This document shows, piece by piece, positions 1 to 8,884 of a DNA stretch of 64,000 bases. Origin of the DNA: an uncultured Alphaproteobacteria bacterium (GTDB lineage: Bacteria > Pseudomonadota > Alphaproteobacteria > Rhodobacterales > Rhodobacteraceae); contig CACDWF010000003.1 in NCBI GenBank assembly GCA_902556405.1, forward strand, positions 62,001 to 126,000. The letters are read 5' to 3'. The position numbers and the translations under genes were made by a program. Positions within the stretch are counted from its first letter, which is position 1. Each line of letters starts with the position of its first letter. The notes under the pieces are model-generated. The model ran no database searches. It saw nothing but the letters and a program-made list of their open reading frames with translations, and was not told where the DNA came from.

Positions 1-312
1 TAAAATCCCTGACCCAATTCTCAATTCATTTTGATAAATAATAAATATTGATGCCATTGAATTAGCAGCTAAACCTAAAAGTATAAAGACAACTGAAAGA
101 CCAATTGAAAAGCTAATGGCACTCAGCAATACACCTCTTTTAATTATCTCATTATTATTTTTGATTTCACTAACGGTTGTCCCAGCCATGTATGCTAAAT
201 ATGGAGGGAGTATGGGTAAGACACAAGGCGAAAGAAAACTCAGAACACCTGCAAATAAACAAAGTATTGCGCTAAGAAGAATTGACGAAGAAAATATATC
301 TATCCCGAACAT
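1..312 (-). CDS. ccdA: CcdA/DsbD-type thiol-disulfide transmembrane protein (N-terminal part)
   Basis: The reverse strand reads an open frame from an ATG at 312 to the window edge, about 104 residues, cut by the window. It begins MFGIDIFSSSILLSA and contains AGVLSFLSPCVLPILPPYLA, the Cys-Pro signature of transmembrane segment 1 in CcdA/DsbD proteins. A charged loop (SEIKNNNEIIKRG) and a second hydrophobic segment follow. The family moves reducing equivalents across the inner membrane for cytochrome c maturation or periplasmic thiol reduction. The ORF track shows only the opposite strand here (116..376), which I take as a shadow. It lies 35 nt downstream of, and on the same strand as, the oxidoreductase gene. 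The second conserved Cys is outside the window, so the exact subfamily is open. Confidence 0.85.
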   Translation of the reverse strand, partial: MFGIDIFSSSILLSAILCLFAGVLSFLSPCVLPILPPYLAYMAGTTVSEIKNNNEIIKRGVLLSAISFSIGLSVVFILLGLAANSMASIFIIYQNELRIGSGIL

Positions 313-347
313 ACGCTTTTATATAGTTTGGTTAGAGCGAATTCCAG

Positions 348-3300
348 TTATTCAGCTGCTGAAAGTTTTTGATTAGGGTGATCACCAGAAATGATCTCTT
401 TAAGGTTTGATCTAATCTTGTTAGATTTCGATATTGCTTCCTCTTTAACGTGACCAAACCCTCTAATTTGTAAAGGTAGAAGAGCTAGGTTGATACAGGT
501 ATCATGATTATTTTGATTATAATTTTCAATTATATATTCAACATCTCTTTCGTATTCACTAACCAAATTCCTCTCTGTCATACGCTCCTTTGAAAAATGA
601 AAAGGGTCTAGCCAAGTACCACGTAGATATTTGCCCTTTGCTAGTAGCTTCATTAATGTAAACATCCAAGGACCAAACTCTCTTTTTATAAGATGTCCAT
701 TCTTGTCCCTCTTAGAAAACAATGGAGGTGCCAAATTAAATCTCAATTGTTTATATCCTGAGAAACTATTTTTAACTTGGTTTTCCAAATACTCGGTGTG
801 TAGTCTAGCAACTTCGTACTCGTCTTTATAAGCAATCAGCTTATAGTAACCCCGAGCAACAGCCGATCCCAAGTTGTCATTTAAGTCTTTTGCTTTTTTG
901 CAAAGCGCTTCATATTTCCTTGATAGCTTTTTACTCTGATACCCTTCAATTCGCTTAGATCTGTATGATAGAATTGATTCATAAGTATAATTGGCCTGAT
1001 TGATCTCTTCCACTTTAGTTTCCTGGAAAAAATCAGGCTGATGTACATAATATCTTCCCAATTCAAAAGCTAATAGGTTTCCATCCACAGCGGCTCCATT
1101 CAACCTAATAGCCTCTAATAGACTTTCTCTCTTTAAGGGCAACAACTTGGATTGGTATGCCATTCCCAATAGGACAGTGTTAGAAAATATAGTATCTCCT
1201 AAATACTTTGATGCAATTCTATTAGCGTCAATATACTGCACGCTATCGGGACCGACTTTGGCATTAAGAGCTAATTTCATTCCATCTGATGGCAATGTAA
1301 ACTCGGTGTCACGAGTAAAATCACCCGTAATTGCTTCCATTTCATTACAGACAACTTTAGATCTATCTCTTCTTAAAAGGGAAAGTGTTTTATCACCAGC
1401 TGTCACTAAAAGGTCGCCACCAATCAAAGTATGCGCTTCACCTGATGCCACTCTGACAACGCTTATATCTCCTGGGCTTTCCGCTATTCTACAATGAATA
1501 TGAACTGCTCCACCTTTCTGTGCAAGTCCAGCCATTTCCATTACCCCTGCCCCTTTTCCCTCTATATGTGACGCCATCCCCAACAGCGCTCCTATAGTAA
1601 CAACTCCAGTCCCACCAATTCCCGTTACAACTATGTTGTACGTTTTATCAATATCTGGCACGGTTATGTCGGGAATATCTGGTATTTTTAGCTGTTCAGT
1701 TGCCTTTTTCTTTATCTCAGCTCCAATAATCGAAACAAAACTGGGACAGAAGCCATTAACACATGAAAAATCTTTATTGCATGAACTCTGGTCAATTTTT
1801 CGTTTTCTGCCGAGCTCCGTTTCCTCCGGAAGGATCGAAACACAATTTGATTTTATACCACAATCACCACAGCCTTCACAAACTTCAGAATTTATAAAAA
1901 TTCTTTTATCTGGATCTGGAAACAAGCCTTTTTTCCTTCGGCGTCTTTTTTCAGCGGCACACGTTTGAATATAAACAATTGCAGTCACACCCGAGGTTGA
2001 AGCTAGTTCTTCTTGTATTCGCATAAGTTCGGATCGAGGCACCATTTCACATAGGTTTCGGTAATCATTGAGATCAAATTCTTCCTTTTCATCAAAAACA
2101 CCTATTACGCGCTTTACACCTGCTGCTTTTAATTCCTTGATTATCACATCTGCGCTAAGATCGCCTTCGTGCGACTGTCCTCCGGTCATAGCAACAGCAT
2201 CATTAAACAATATTTTGTAGGTAATATTAGTATTTGAAGCCACAGCAGCTCTAATAGCTAGAAGTCCAGAATGGTTGTATGTACCGTCACCAAGATTTTG
2301 AAACACATGATTTCTATTTGAAAATGGTGCTTGTCCTATCCAATTTACACCCTCTCCACCCATATGCGTTGGTCCATCGGTCGCTCTGTCCATCCATATC
2401 GCCATTGTATGACATCCAATTCCGGCATAAGCAATTGAGCCCTCAGGAACTTTTGTTGAACTATTGTGAGGACACCCAGAACAGAAATATGGTATCCTGT
2501 CAGGCGCAGGTGTATTGGCCTCACTCCTTGCACCTATAGACATTGAATTGAGTGCTTTTTCAAGCTTTTCTGATTTAGACAAACCAATTAACTTGTCGGC
2601 TATTGCCTTACCAACGATAATAGGGTCTAAGACTCCGTTTGACGGAAGTAACAAATCACCGTTAACATCGCACTTCCCAATAACTTTTGGACTATTGGCG
2701 GTTCCATATAGAGCTTCTTTTACTTGTCCCTCTACAAGTCCTCGCTTTTCTTCAACGACTAAAATCTTCTCAAGGCCCTTGGCCCATTCTTTGACAAAAC
2801 TATCATCAATTGGCCAAACCATTCCTAATTTTAAAGTAGTAAGCTTATATTTTTCTGCTTCTTTTCTATCTATACCTAAGAGGCTGAGAGCATGAACTGT
2901 ATCTAGCCAACTTTTTCCAGCTGATATTATTCCTATTTTCTTTTCTGCAGGTGAGTAGTCAACTCTATTTACGTTGTTAGCTCTTGCAAAAATCTTTGCA
3001 GCTCTGAGTTTTTTGTTATGCAATCTATCTTCTCTGGCTGGAGGAGTATCGCCTAATCTTATATTCAATTCCTCATAGTCTCTATCTTTAGGGTCAACTA
3101 TTTTTACTCTATCATATGAGGCGTCAATAACTTCTGTAACTTCTATTGTATCTTTCAAACATTTTATGCCGACCCAAAGACCAGAGTACCTACTGAGCGC
3201 CCATCCTTTAATACCAAAGTCCAATATATCTTGAACGCCTGCGGGTGAGAGGATAGGCATCATTGCATCTACAAGCGCATATTCCGATTGATGCAACTCC

Positions 3301-3761
3301 GTTGAGCTTTCTGCCGAGTGATCATCACCCATTGCTACAAGTACTCCCCCATACTTAGACGTTCCAGCTAAATTCGAATGTCTAAATACATCTCCACACC
3401 TATCAACACCTGGGCCTTTACCATACCAAAGACCAAAAACCCCATCGTATTTTCCTTCATTACGCAATTCAGTTTGTTGAGACCCCCAAATCGCCGTCGC
3501 TGCTAAATCCTCATTCAAACCATATTGAAATTTTATGTTATTTTTCTTAAGAAAATTTTCAGCTTTGCTGAACGTCGCATCGACACCACCGAGTGGTGAG
3601 CCCCGATATCCAGTAACTAGACCAGCTGAGTTTATACCAGCAATTTTATCACGAGCTGCCTGATTGAGCATCAATCTAACAAGAGCCTGCGTTCCTGATG
3701 CTATAACGATCTTTTTTTCAAGATCAAATCTATCGTTTAGAGAAACTTTATTAACGGTCAT
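348..3761 (-). CDS. Indolepyruvate:ferredoxin oxidoreductase, fused alpha/beta form
   Basis: A single chain of about 1137 residues that oxidatively decarboxylates aryl/2-oxo acids to acyl-CoA with ferredoxin-type electron transfer. The N-terminal part has the pyrimidine-binding type signature (GTQALVRLMLNQ, GYRGSPLGGVD). The TPP region shows GIGCHTMAIWMDR and NLGDGTYNHSG. A Cys-rich insert near residue 640 (CEGCGDCGIKSNC, then CNKDFSCVNGFCP) should bind 4Fe-4S clusters. The gamma-type domain starts at about 710 (GIGGTGVVTIGALLGMASH), with a long C-terminal extension. The ORF track begins at a TTG; the ATG two codons later (3761) is preferred. This long fused form is common in Alpha- and Betaproteobacteria, unlike the two-gene archaeal iorAB. 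It is divergent from the LysR gene. Confidence 0.92.
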   Translation of the reverse strand: MTVNKVSLNDRFDLEKKIVIASGTQALVRLMLNQAARDKIAGINSAGLVTGYRGSPLGGVDATFSKAENFLKKNNIKFQYGLNEDLAATAIWGSQQTELRNEGKYDGVFGLWYGKGPGVDRCGDVFRHSNLAGTSKYGGVLVAMGDDHSAESSTELHQSEYALVDAMMPILSPAGVQDILDFGIKGWALSRYSGLWVGIKCLKDTIEVTEVIDASYDRVKIVDPKDRDYEELNIRLGDTPPAREDRLHNKKLRAAKIFARANNVNRVDYSPAEKKIGIISAGKSWLDTVHALSLLGIDRKEAEKYKLTTLKLGMVWPIDDSFVKEWAKGLEKILVVEEKRGLVEGQVKEALYGTANSPKVIGKCDVNGDLLLPSNGVLDPIIVGKAIADKLIGLSKSEKLEKALNSMSIGARSEANTPAPDRIPYFCSGCPHNSSTKVPEGSIAYAGIGCHTMAIWMDRATDGPTHMGGEGVNWIGQAPFSNRNHVFQNLGDGTYNHSGLLAIRAAVASNTNITYKILFNDAVAMTGGQSHEGDLSADVIIKELKAAGVKRVIGVFDEKEEFDLNDYRNLCEMVPRSELMRIQEELASTSGVTAIVYIQTCAAEKRRRRKKGLFPDPDKRIFINSEVCEGCGDCGIKSNCVSILPEETELGRKRKIDQSSCNKDFSCVNGFCPSFVSIIGAEIKKKATEQLKIPDIPDITVPDIDKTYNIVVTGIGGTGVVTIGALLGMASHIEGKGAGVMEMAGLAQKGGAVHIHCRIAESPGDISVVRVASGEAHTLIGGDLLVTAGDKTLSLLRRDRSKVVCNEMEAITGDFTRDTEFTLPSDGMKLALNAKVGPDSVQYIDANRIASKYLGDTIFSNTVLLGMAYQSKLLPLKRESLLEAIRLNGAAVDGNLLAFELGRYYVHQPDFFQETKVEEINQANYTYESILSYRSKRIEGYQSKKLSRKYEALCKKAKDLNDNLGSAVARGYYKLIAYKDEYEVARLHTEYLENQVKNSFSGYKQLRFNLAPPLFSKRDKNGHLIKREFGPWMFTLMKLLAKGKYLRGTWLDPFHFSKERMTERNLVSEYERDVEYIIENYNQNNHDTCINLALLPLQIRGFGHVKEEAISKSNKIRSNLKEIISGDHPNQKLSAAE

Positions 3762-3873
3762 TACCAATCTTTTAAAATTTTAATTTGTTTTGTGTAGTTT
3801 ATCAGATTTAAACACTATATAAAAGAGTTGAATATTACTCACACGTAATGCAGATTTTGAATTTGGCAAGAAA

Positions 3874-4761
3874 ATGGATTGGGACAGGTTAAGAATTTTT
3901 CTATTGGTTGCAAACGAAGGGAGCCTTACCGATGCAAGTAAACGGCTCAACCTATCGCAATCCTCCATAAGTAGGCAGATAAAAAAGCTTGAGGATAGTT
4001 TGAAGGTAGTTTTATTCCATAGGCACCCAAGAGGTTTATTGCTTACTGAACAGGGGGAATTGCTTTTTAAGTCTGCAAACAAGATATATCTTGAAATAAA
4101 TTCAACTTTGGCGAAAATAAATGACAGCAAAGAGACCGCTTTTGGAGAACTTAAAGTCACAACCACAACAGGCTTCGGCACTCTATGGTTAGCTCCAAGA
4201 CTAAAGAAGCTTTATGAACGACATCCACATATCCAAATCAACCTAATGTTGGAAGAAAAACTTTTAAATCTCTCAATGAGAGAAGCTGATATCGCTATAA
4301 GACTACAATCGCCAAGTCAAGCTGACCTAATTCAAAGAAAGCTTATAAGTGTAAGAATAAAATTTTACTCTACTCAACAATATTTAAAAGTTAATGGTTC
4401 ACCGTCAACAATCGACGATCTTGCAAAAAACCATCGCTTAATCTGCTATTCTCCTAATTCAACACAAATTACTGCGGGACAAAAGTGGATTGCCCCATTC
4501 CTCGACAAACAAAACTTTTCTTTGCTTTTTCTTAACAATTACTATGGAATATTTAGAGCAGTGAGAAATGGGCTTGGCATTGGTACCTTACCTGACTATT
4601 TAGCTAGTGATTTTCCTGAATTGGTACAAGTTCTACCAGAATTTCAGTCAGACATGGTTCCAGTACACATTGCATACCCGCAAGAATTAAAAAAATCAAA
4701 ACGAGTTGAAGCGTTTAAGGATTTTATTATCGATGAGCTATCAGGGAGTAGAAATACTTGA
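3874..4761 (+). CDS. LysR-family transcriptional regulator
   Basis: A 295-residue protein of normal LysR length. Residues 1-60 form the winged HTH (LRIFLLVANEGSLTDASKRL, then LSQSSISRQIKKLE), and the rest resembles the effector-binding domain of the GcvA/DsdC-like subgroup. It is divergently transcribed from the indolepyruvate oxidoreductase gene across a gap of about 110 bp, the classic arrangement in which a LysR protein controls its neighbour and itself. Regulation of the oxidoreductase is therefore an inference from position; the inducer cannot be read from sequence. The opposite-strand ORF 3780..4181 is a shadow of this gene. Confidence 0.9.
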   Translation: MDWDRLRIFLLVANEGSLTDASKRLNLSQSSISRQIKKLEDSLKVVLFHRHPRGLLLTEQGELLFKSANKIYLEINSTLAKINDSKETAFGELKVTTTTGFGTLWLAPRLKKLYERHPHIQINLMLEEKLLNLSMREADIAIRLQSPSQADLIQRKLISVRIKFYSTQQYLKVNGSPSTIDDLAKNHRLICYSPNSTQITAGQKWIAPFLDKQNFSLLFLNNYYGIFRAVRNGLGIGTLPDYLASDFPELVQVLPEFQSDMVPVHIAYPQELKKSKRVEAFKDFIIDELSGSRNT

Positions 4762-4842
4762 TCGACATTTTAAAAAAAATATAATGAAACTAAGACACGA
4801 TCAAATACCTGTTTTTAAATATAAAAACGCAAACGAGCTCTC

Positions 4843-5601
4843 ATGAAAACAAATGAAATTCTTGAAGATATATCAGTTGCTGTAATAGTTTTGACGCGAG
4901 TGCCAATCAATAATATTTTTGCAATTAACCAAGATATTGAGATCCATAGAGGCCAATGGGCTTATCCCTTTGTGGGAGCCTTAATTGGTTTTTTTTTATT
5001 CCTGCTGATATCTTTCTTTGAAAGCCTAGGGATCTCTCGTGAGATATCGATAGTTATCTCTTTGTCTATGGGTATTTTGTTAACCGGTGCTTTGCATGAA
5101 GACGGAGTTGCAGATTTCTTTGATAGCTTGGGAGGGAAAGACTATACAACCAGACAGAAGATTTTAAAAGATAGTAGACTGGGAACTTATGGAGTGTTGG
5201 CGCTAACGATTGTTTTTCTGTTAAAATTCTTACTAATTTCAGAATTAAAGTCATCGCTGGCCCTAGCCTGTGGGCTGATCGCATGCTCAAGCCTTGGGAG
5301 ATTTTCTATATTAATTTTGGTCAATTACTGTGACTTTTCAAAGCAGGCTGGCTTAACAAAACACCTCAAAAAGGTTACCAATAGAACAATAGTATTGTGT
5401 GGAATTTTTTGTATGCTTTGGGTTTTACCTGCAGGATTTCTTTCTATAATTATTATCATGATCATCGGATATGCATCGACATTCCTTTTTGTCAAATTTG
5501 TTGTACCTTTTAATCAAGGATTAAGCGGCGATTTATTAGGCTTAGGGGTCATTTTTATGGAGATCTTTTCTCTCATTATCATTACAGCTTCCTTCAGTTA
5601 G
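4843..5601 (+). CDS. cobS: Adenosylcobinamide-GDP ribazoletransferase (cobalamin synthase)
   Basis: A 252-residue integral membrane protein that joins adenosylcobinamide-GDP to alpha-ribazole, the last assembly step of cobalamin synthesis or salvage. The family signature GALHEDGVADFFDSLGGK, followed by DSRLGTYGVLAL, is present at residues 85-120, with hydrophobic segments before and after (WAYPFVGALIGFFLFLL near 40). The usual neighbours cobT and cobU are not in the window; the next gene is a LysE-type exporter 12 nt downstream on the same strand. The cell encodes a B12-dependent methylmalonyl-CoA mutase elsewhere in this window, so it has a use for the product. No convincing cobalamin riboswitch was seen in the 80-nt leader. 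Confidence 0.92.
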   Translation: MKTNEILEDISVAVIVLTRVPINNIFAINQDIEIHRGQWAYPFVGALIGFFLFLLISFFESLGISREISIVISLSMGILLTGALHEDGVADFFDSLGGKDYTTRQKILKDSRLGTYGVLALTIVFLLKFLLISELKSSLALACGLIACSSLGRFSILILVNYCDFSKQAGLTKHLKKVTNRTIVLCGIFCMLWVLPAGFLSIIIIMIIGYASTFLFVKFVVPFNQGLSGDLLGLGVIFMEIFSLIIITASFS

Positions 5602-5613
5602 ACTTTTCTTTAA

Positions 5614-6237
5614 ATGGAAAAATTTGCTTTTGGATTTTATTTAGGGATGAGTTTGATTTTAGCCATAGGACCTCAAAATCTTTTCGTTATTGAACAAGGC
5701 CTTAAAAGAAATCGTGTGTTCTTTGTTTGCTTAATTTGTGCTTTATCTGATTTCATATTTATAGTCATTGGAACTGCTGCGTTTCATTACTTTTCACAAT
5801 CGACCTCGTTTTTTGACCTAATGCTAAATTTATTGCTTTTGGTTTTTATATTAAATTTTATTTGGAATAAGCTTAACGCATCGTCCAATTTATACTCGCT
5901 TGATAAGACATATAAAGAAGAGCCGCTCAGCAACGTTATTATAAAAACAATTGCATTTACTTATCTAAATCCCCACGTGTATTCGGACACAATTTTCATA
6001 ATTGGAGGGTTTTCAAAGGATTTTATTTTGAACGACAAATTTTTCTTTGTAATAGGTGCGACGTGTTCATCTTTTATTTATTTCTTCTGTCTTGGATATG
6101 CATCATCTTATTTTGCAAATTTTATTAATAATAGAAGAAGCTGGCGCGTGATAGATAGAGGAGTGATTATTACAATGCTATTACTATCAATTTTCGTACT
6201 TCATAAGATTATATTAATAGTAATGTCGATGACCTAG
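5614..6237 (+). CDS. LysE/ArgO-family amino-acid exporter
   Basis: A 207-residue membrane protein with the family opening GFYLGMSLILAIGPQNLFVIEQGL, in which the conserved GPQN(L/A) segment lies in the first transmembrane helix. About five to six hydrophobic segments follow, including one with the conserved YLNPHVYSDTI motif near residue 125, typical of ArgO/LysE (NPHVYLD). Members export basic amino acids such as lysine or arginine from the cytoplasm; the exact substrate is not shown by sequence. It starts 12 nt after cobS and is likely co-transcribed with it, without an evident functional link. Confidence 0.88.
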   Translation: MEKFAFGFYLGMSLILAIGPQNLFVIEQGLKRNRVFFVCLICALSDFIFIVIGTAAFHYFSQSTSFFDLMLNLLLLVFILNFIWNKLNASSNLYSLDKTYKEEPLSNVIIKTIAFTYLNPHVYSDTIFIIGGFSKDFILNDKFFFVIGATCSSFIYFFCLGYASSYFANFINNRRSWRVIDRGVIITMLLLSIFVLHKIILIVMSMT

Positions 6238-6350
6238 TGAGATAGTCTCCTTAGCAAAAAATCTATGCACTTCAACGGGATTTTGAACGTTTTATTAGTA
6301 AGGAATACTGAATGTATCAAACTTCTTTATAGCTCTATCCATAAATCTTT

Positions 6351-7163
6351 TTAAGTGTTTTCAACTTTATTAATATCTTCATTGATTGCTCTTTCAATTC
6401 TTTGAACATCTTCAGGGTTATTTAGCTCCCAAAAAGTTCTACCTTTACTATCCACTAAAACGCATTTTATAGAACAACCGTTTTCAAGAAACCTTAATTG
6501 TTCTAGACCCTCCAGAACTTCAAGATTACCTTCTTTCAATATATTATAATTCAACAGCGTTTCAAACTTATAGGCATAAACTCCAACATGCTGATATATC
6601 CGACAATTGGCGGATTTCTTTGAGCGTTTTTCGTCGATATATGGGATTATCTCTTTGGAGAAATATAAGGCATTGAAGTCATGATCAAACACGACAGTAG
6701 TACCTCCTACAAGACCATGACTTCTATCAAGCTTTAACCTATTTAGAGACACTCCATCCAATCTCAATACTGGCGTTGCTATTTCCGTATCTGCATTTTC
6801 CTTGAAAATATTTAATAAGTCTTCAACAAACCAATCTGGAGTTAAGGGAGCATCTCCTTGAAAGTTAACTACAATATCGCAATCAATATTTATCTTCTCT
6901 ATTGCCTCTGCACACCTCTCAGTCCCATTTTTGCATTTTTTTGAAGTCATTACTACAGTTGCCCCGAAAGACTCCGCTTCAATTCGAATACGATCGTCAT
7001 CAGTTGCTACAAAAACCTCTTCTACATTTTTTACCTTCCGGGCAGCTTCCCAAGAAAGCTCAATGAGAGATTTTTGTGATCCACCGACAGATAGCCTTTT
7101 GAGAGGCTTGCCTGGGAACCTTTCTGATGCGAACCGCGCTGGAATGACAACAATCGTCTTCAT
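6351..7163 (-). CDS. kdsB: 3-deoxy-manno-octulosonate cytidylyltransferase (CMP-Kdo synthetase)
   Basis: A 270-residue nucleotidyltransferase that activates Kdo with CTP for lipopolysaccharide inner-core synthesis. It starts with the signature VVIPARFASERFPGKPL; TDDDRI, GTERCAEA and NFQGDAPL follow at the expected positions, and YQHVGVYAY is near 190. The canonical family reads VNVQGDEP and this copy has VNFQGDAP, a small departure seen in some divergent members. The start overlaps the stop of the kdsD-like gene by 4 nt, so the two are probably translationally coupled. It may act on a Kdo-like sugar rather than Kdo itself, but the pairing with the isomerase favours Kdo. Confidence 0.87.
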   Translation of the reverse strand: MKTIVVIPARFASERFPGKPLKRLSVGGSQKSLIELSWEAARKVKNVEEVFVATDDDRIRIEAESFGATVVMTSKKCKNGTERCAEAIEKINIDCDIVVNFQGDAPLTPDWFVEDLLNIFKENADTEIATPVLRLDGVSLNRLKLDRSHGLVGGTTVVFDHDFNALYFSKEIIPYIDEKRSKKSANCRIYQHVGVYAYKFETLLNYNILKEGNLEVLEGLEQLRFLENGCSIKCVLVDSKGRTFWELNNPEDVQRIERAINEDINKVENT

Positions 7164-8116
7164 TTAATACCTGATCGCAAGATATCGTGCATGCGCAAAA
7201 GACCAATAGGCTGGTCTTCTTCAATCACGATGACAGCGTAGATTTTATGTTTTTCCATTTTTTCTAAAGCAACAGATACTAAATCAGTTGGTTTTACTGT
7301 AATAGGGCTCAATGTGGCTACATCAGTTGGTAGAGAATTCAGAAGATTATTAATGTTTCTTCTCAGATCGCCGTCTGTTATTATTCCGGTGAGTTTACCT
7401 TTTTTGTCCACTAAAACTGCAACACCAAGACCAGTATCAGACATGTAAGAAACTATAGTACTCATTGTAAAGTCATGTTTCACTATAGCCATCTGACTTT
7501 TGTCCCGCATCAACTGGGACGCAGTTAACATCTGTGAACCAAGTTTACCTCCAGGATGCAAAATCCTAAAATCTTCAGGCTTAAAATCTCGTTTTTCCAT
7601 TAGTGAAACTGCTAATGCATCTCCTAATGCCATTGTAAGCATTGTCGATGTTGTAGGCGCCATTCGTATAGCACAGGCTTCCGGAGCATAGGGTAGCGCT
7701 AACTTAAAGTCAGCAGCTTGCATAAGAGAGCTATTTTTGGAAGAAGATATGACAGCCGTTGGAATGCTAAATCTTTTGGCATGCGTCAAAATATCATTTA
7801 GCTCAGATGTCTCACCAGAATTTGAAATAAGTAAACAAAAATCATCAGTAGTAATCATTCCTAAATCACCATGGCTAGCCTCCGTTGCATGCACGAAGCT
7901 CGATGGCGTACCAGTACTTGCCAAGGTCGCAGCAATCTTTCTACCGACATGACCAGACTTTCCAATACCAGAAACAATAACTCTACCCCTTGTTTTCAAT
8001 ACTGCTTCTATGGTTCGTGAAAAATCTGTTGGCAAATTGTCCGCCAATCTTAAAAGCGCTGCGGCTTCTATTTCTACAACGAGTTTGCCAACTTCCTCAT
8101 TATTTTTTTTCTTCAT
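7160..8116 (-). CDS. kdsD: D-arabinose-5-phosphate isomerase (KdsD/KpsF family)
   Basis: A 318-residue protein with an N-terminal SIS sugar-isomerase domain (VIVSGIGKSGHVGRKIAATLASTG near 45; ISNSGETSELNDIL near 100) and two C-terminal CBS domains (about residues 205-318; GIITDGDLRRNI near 255). It converts ribulose-5-phosphate to arabinose-5-phosphate, the first committed precursor of Kdo. ATEASHGDLGMI is the conserved active-site loop. The pair kdsD-kdsB, overlapping by 4 nt, forms a compact Kdo unit. It is the last backbone gene before the 0.6-kb gap and the integrated element. Confidence 0.93.
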   Translation of the reverse strand: MKKKNNEEVGKLVVEIEAAALLRLADNLPTDFSRTIEAVLKTRGRVIVSGIGKSGHVGRKIAATLASTGTPSSFVHATEASHGDLGMITTDDFCLLISNSGETSELNDILTHAKRFSIPTAVISSSKNSSLMQAADFKLALPYAPEACAIRMAPTTSTMLTMALGDALAVSLMEKRDFKPEDFRILHPGGKLGSQMLTASQLMRDKSQMAIVKHDFTMSTIVSYMSDTGLGVAVLVDKKGKLTGIITDGDLRRNINNLLNSLPTDVATLSPITVKPTDLVSVALEKMEKHKIYAVIVIEEDQPIGLLRMHDILRSGIK

Positions 8117-8460
8117 TGCCTCTAACGGTATTACTTACTAAAAGAGTATTCTATTGAAATTGCTCAATAATATAAATTCCATACATACACTAATCATAAA
8201 ATAATGTGTTAAATGATTATTACGTTTCCTCTAAAGTTCAAAGTGCTACACCATGGGGAAAATTAAGTCAAACCCATTTGCGTGATACTTATTGCTTTCC
8301 AAAATGGTTTTGGTTTTTGTCAACTTTAGTGTTTACTTATATTCCATATTTTTCCCAAAATAAAGATAACTTAGTATAAAATAAGCATGGCTGCGCAGAA
8401 AATAGATTTAAAAATAGCACACTTGTTTCAATAGTACCTTTTAAAAAGTTGAGCTCAAAG

Positions 8461-8571
8461 ATGAGTGAGTATATTGTACCAAAAACCTTTAATGGGCGCC
8501 TTCTTTTAAGTTTTGCAAAAGCTTACATAAAATCCTTGATTTATTTCGATCAGTCTTCAGCAGAATTATAA
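8461..8571 (+). CDS. Possible 36-aa small protein
   Basis: An ATG-initiated frame of 36 residues (MSEYIVPKTFNGRLLLSFAK, ending FDQSSAEL) closed by TAA, in an otherwise empty region. The only Shine-Dalgarno-like element is a weak AAAG close to the ATG. I recognise no family. A chance ORF is quite possible; comparison with related genomes would decide. Confidence 0.25.
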   Translation: MSEYIVPKTFNGRLLLSFAKAYIKSLIYFDQSSAEL

Positions 8572-8609
8572 ATGACTGAGAATAGCATAAAAAAGTAGGC
8601 CTTTATCAA

Positions 8610-8666
8610 ATTTTTTAAGAACTCCCTGTTGAAAGAAAAAACATAAATGTAATTTTCTTAAAAAAT
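8610..8666. repeat. 12-bp perfect inverted repeat (hairpin)
   Basis: ATTTTTTAAGAA at 8610-8621 pairs perfectly with TTCTTAAAAAAT at 8655-8666 around a 33-nt loop containing CTCCCTGTTGAAAG, which recurs at 8990 inside the element. It is A/T-rich and lies upstream of attL. It could be a bidirectional terminator-like structure or a vestige of an element end. Confidence 0.5.
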
Positions 8667-8749
8667 AACACGACAGAAACGAGTTTTTGTTAAGTCTTGT
8701 AAATGGTTAAGCAAAACCAGGTTGCATTTCTAGTTTCGCTATATTTACA

Positions 8750-8804
8750 TGGTGGAGGGGATAGGATTCGAACCTATGTAGGGTTTCCCCGACGGAGTTA
8801 CAGT
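8750..8804. repeat. attL: displaced 3' end of tRNA-Tyr
   Basis: TGGTGGAGGGGATAGGATTC starts a 55-bp stretch identical to 22625-22679. Sequence identity stops within the anticodon-stem region (here CAGTTCGACC, in the tRNA CAGTCCGTTG). This is the duplicated tRNA 3' segment left at the distal end of the insertion; it cannot form a whole tRNA. Confidence 0.93.
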
Positions 8805-8862
8805 TCGACCGAGAAAACACAAAAATCAATGAAAACAATGGGTTAGACGATTATTTTTGGTT

Positions 8863-8884
8863 GTGTGTAACTTTTGTGTGTATA
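8863..8884. promoter_or_regulatory. Left-end integrase arm-type repeats (candidate)
   Basis: GTGTGTAAC at 8863-8871, followed by the related GTGTGTATA at 8876-8884, about 60 bp inside attL. The same TGTGTAACT word occurs twice in direct orientation and once inverted (AGTTACACAC) near the integrase at the other end. Matching repeats near both ends are typical of arm-type sites bound by the N-terminal domain of tyrosine integrases. Confidence 0.55.

Larger units (their letters stand above)
8117..8749. other. Gene-poor stretch between kdsD and attL
   Basis: No ORF of 60 codons or more and no recognised RNA gene. It would originally have lain just downstream of tRNA-Tyr. It holds a 36-codon ORF, a 12-bp perfect inverted repeat (8610-8666), and short stretches that resemble sequences inside the left end of the element: CTCCCTGTTGAAAG at 8622 and 8990, and GATACTTATTGC near 8282 and 9140. 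This could be a remnant of an older insertion at the same tRNA. Confidence 0.5.

Noticed and set aside
116-376. 86-aa plus-strand ORF
   Set aside because: It is antisense to a clear CcdA-like reading frame on the reverse strand with FLSPCVLPILPPYLA; a shadow ORF.
3780-4181. 133-aa reverse ORF over the LysR gene
   Set aside because: Lies opposite the HTH-coding part of the LysR gene; composition and position show it is a shadow.
4762-4842. Cobalamin riboswitch before cobS
   Set aside because: The leader is too short and lacks the B12-box-like conserved segment.
8750-8804. A second tRNA-Tyr gene
   Set aside because: Only the 3' part of the tRNA is present; no 5' half follows, so it is an attachment-site remnant.
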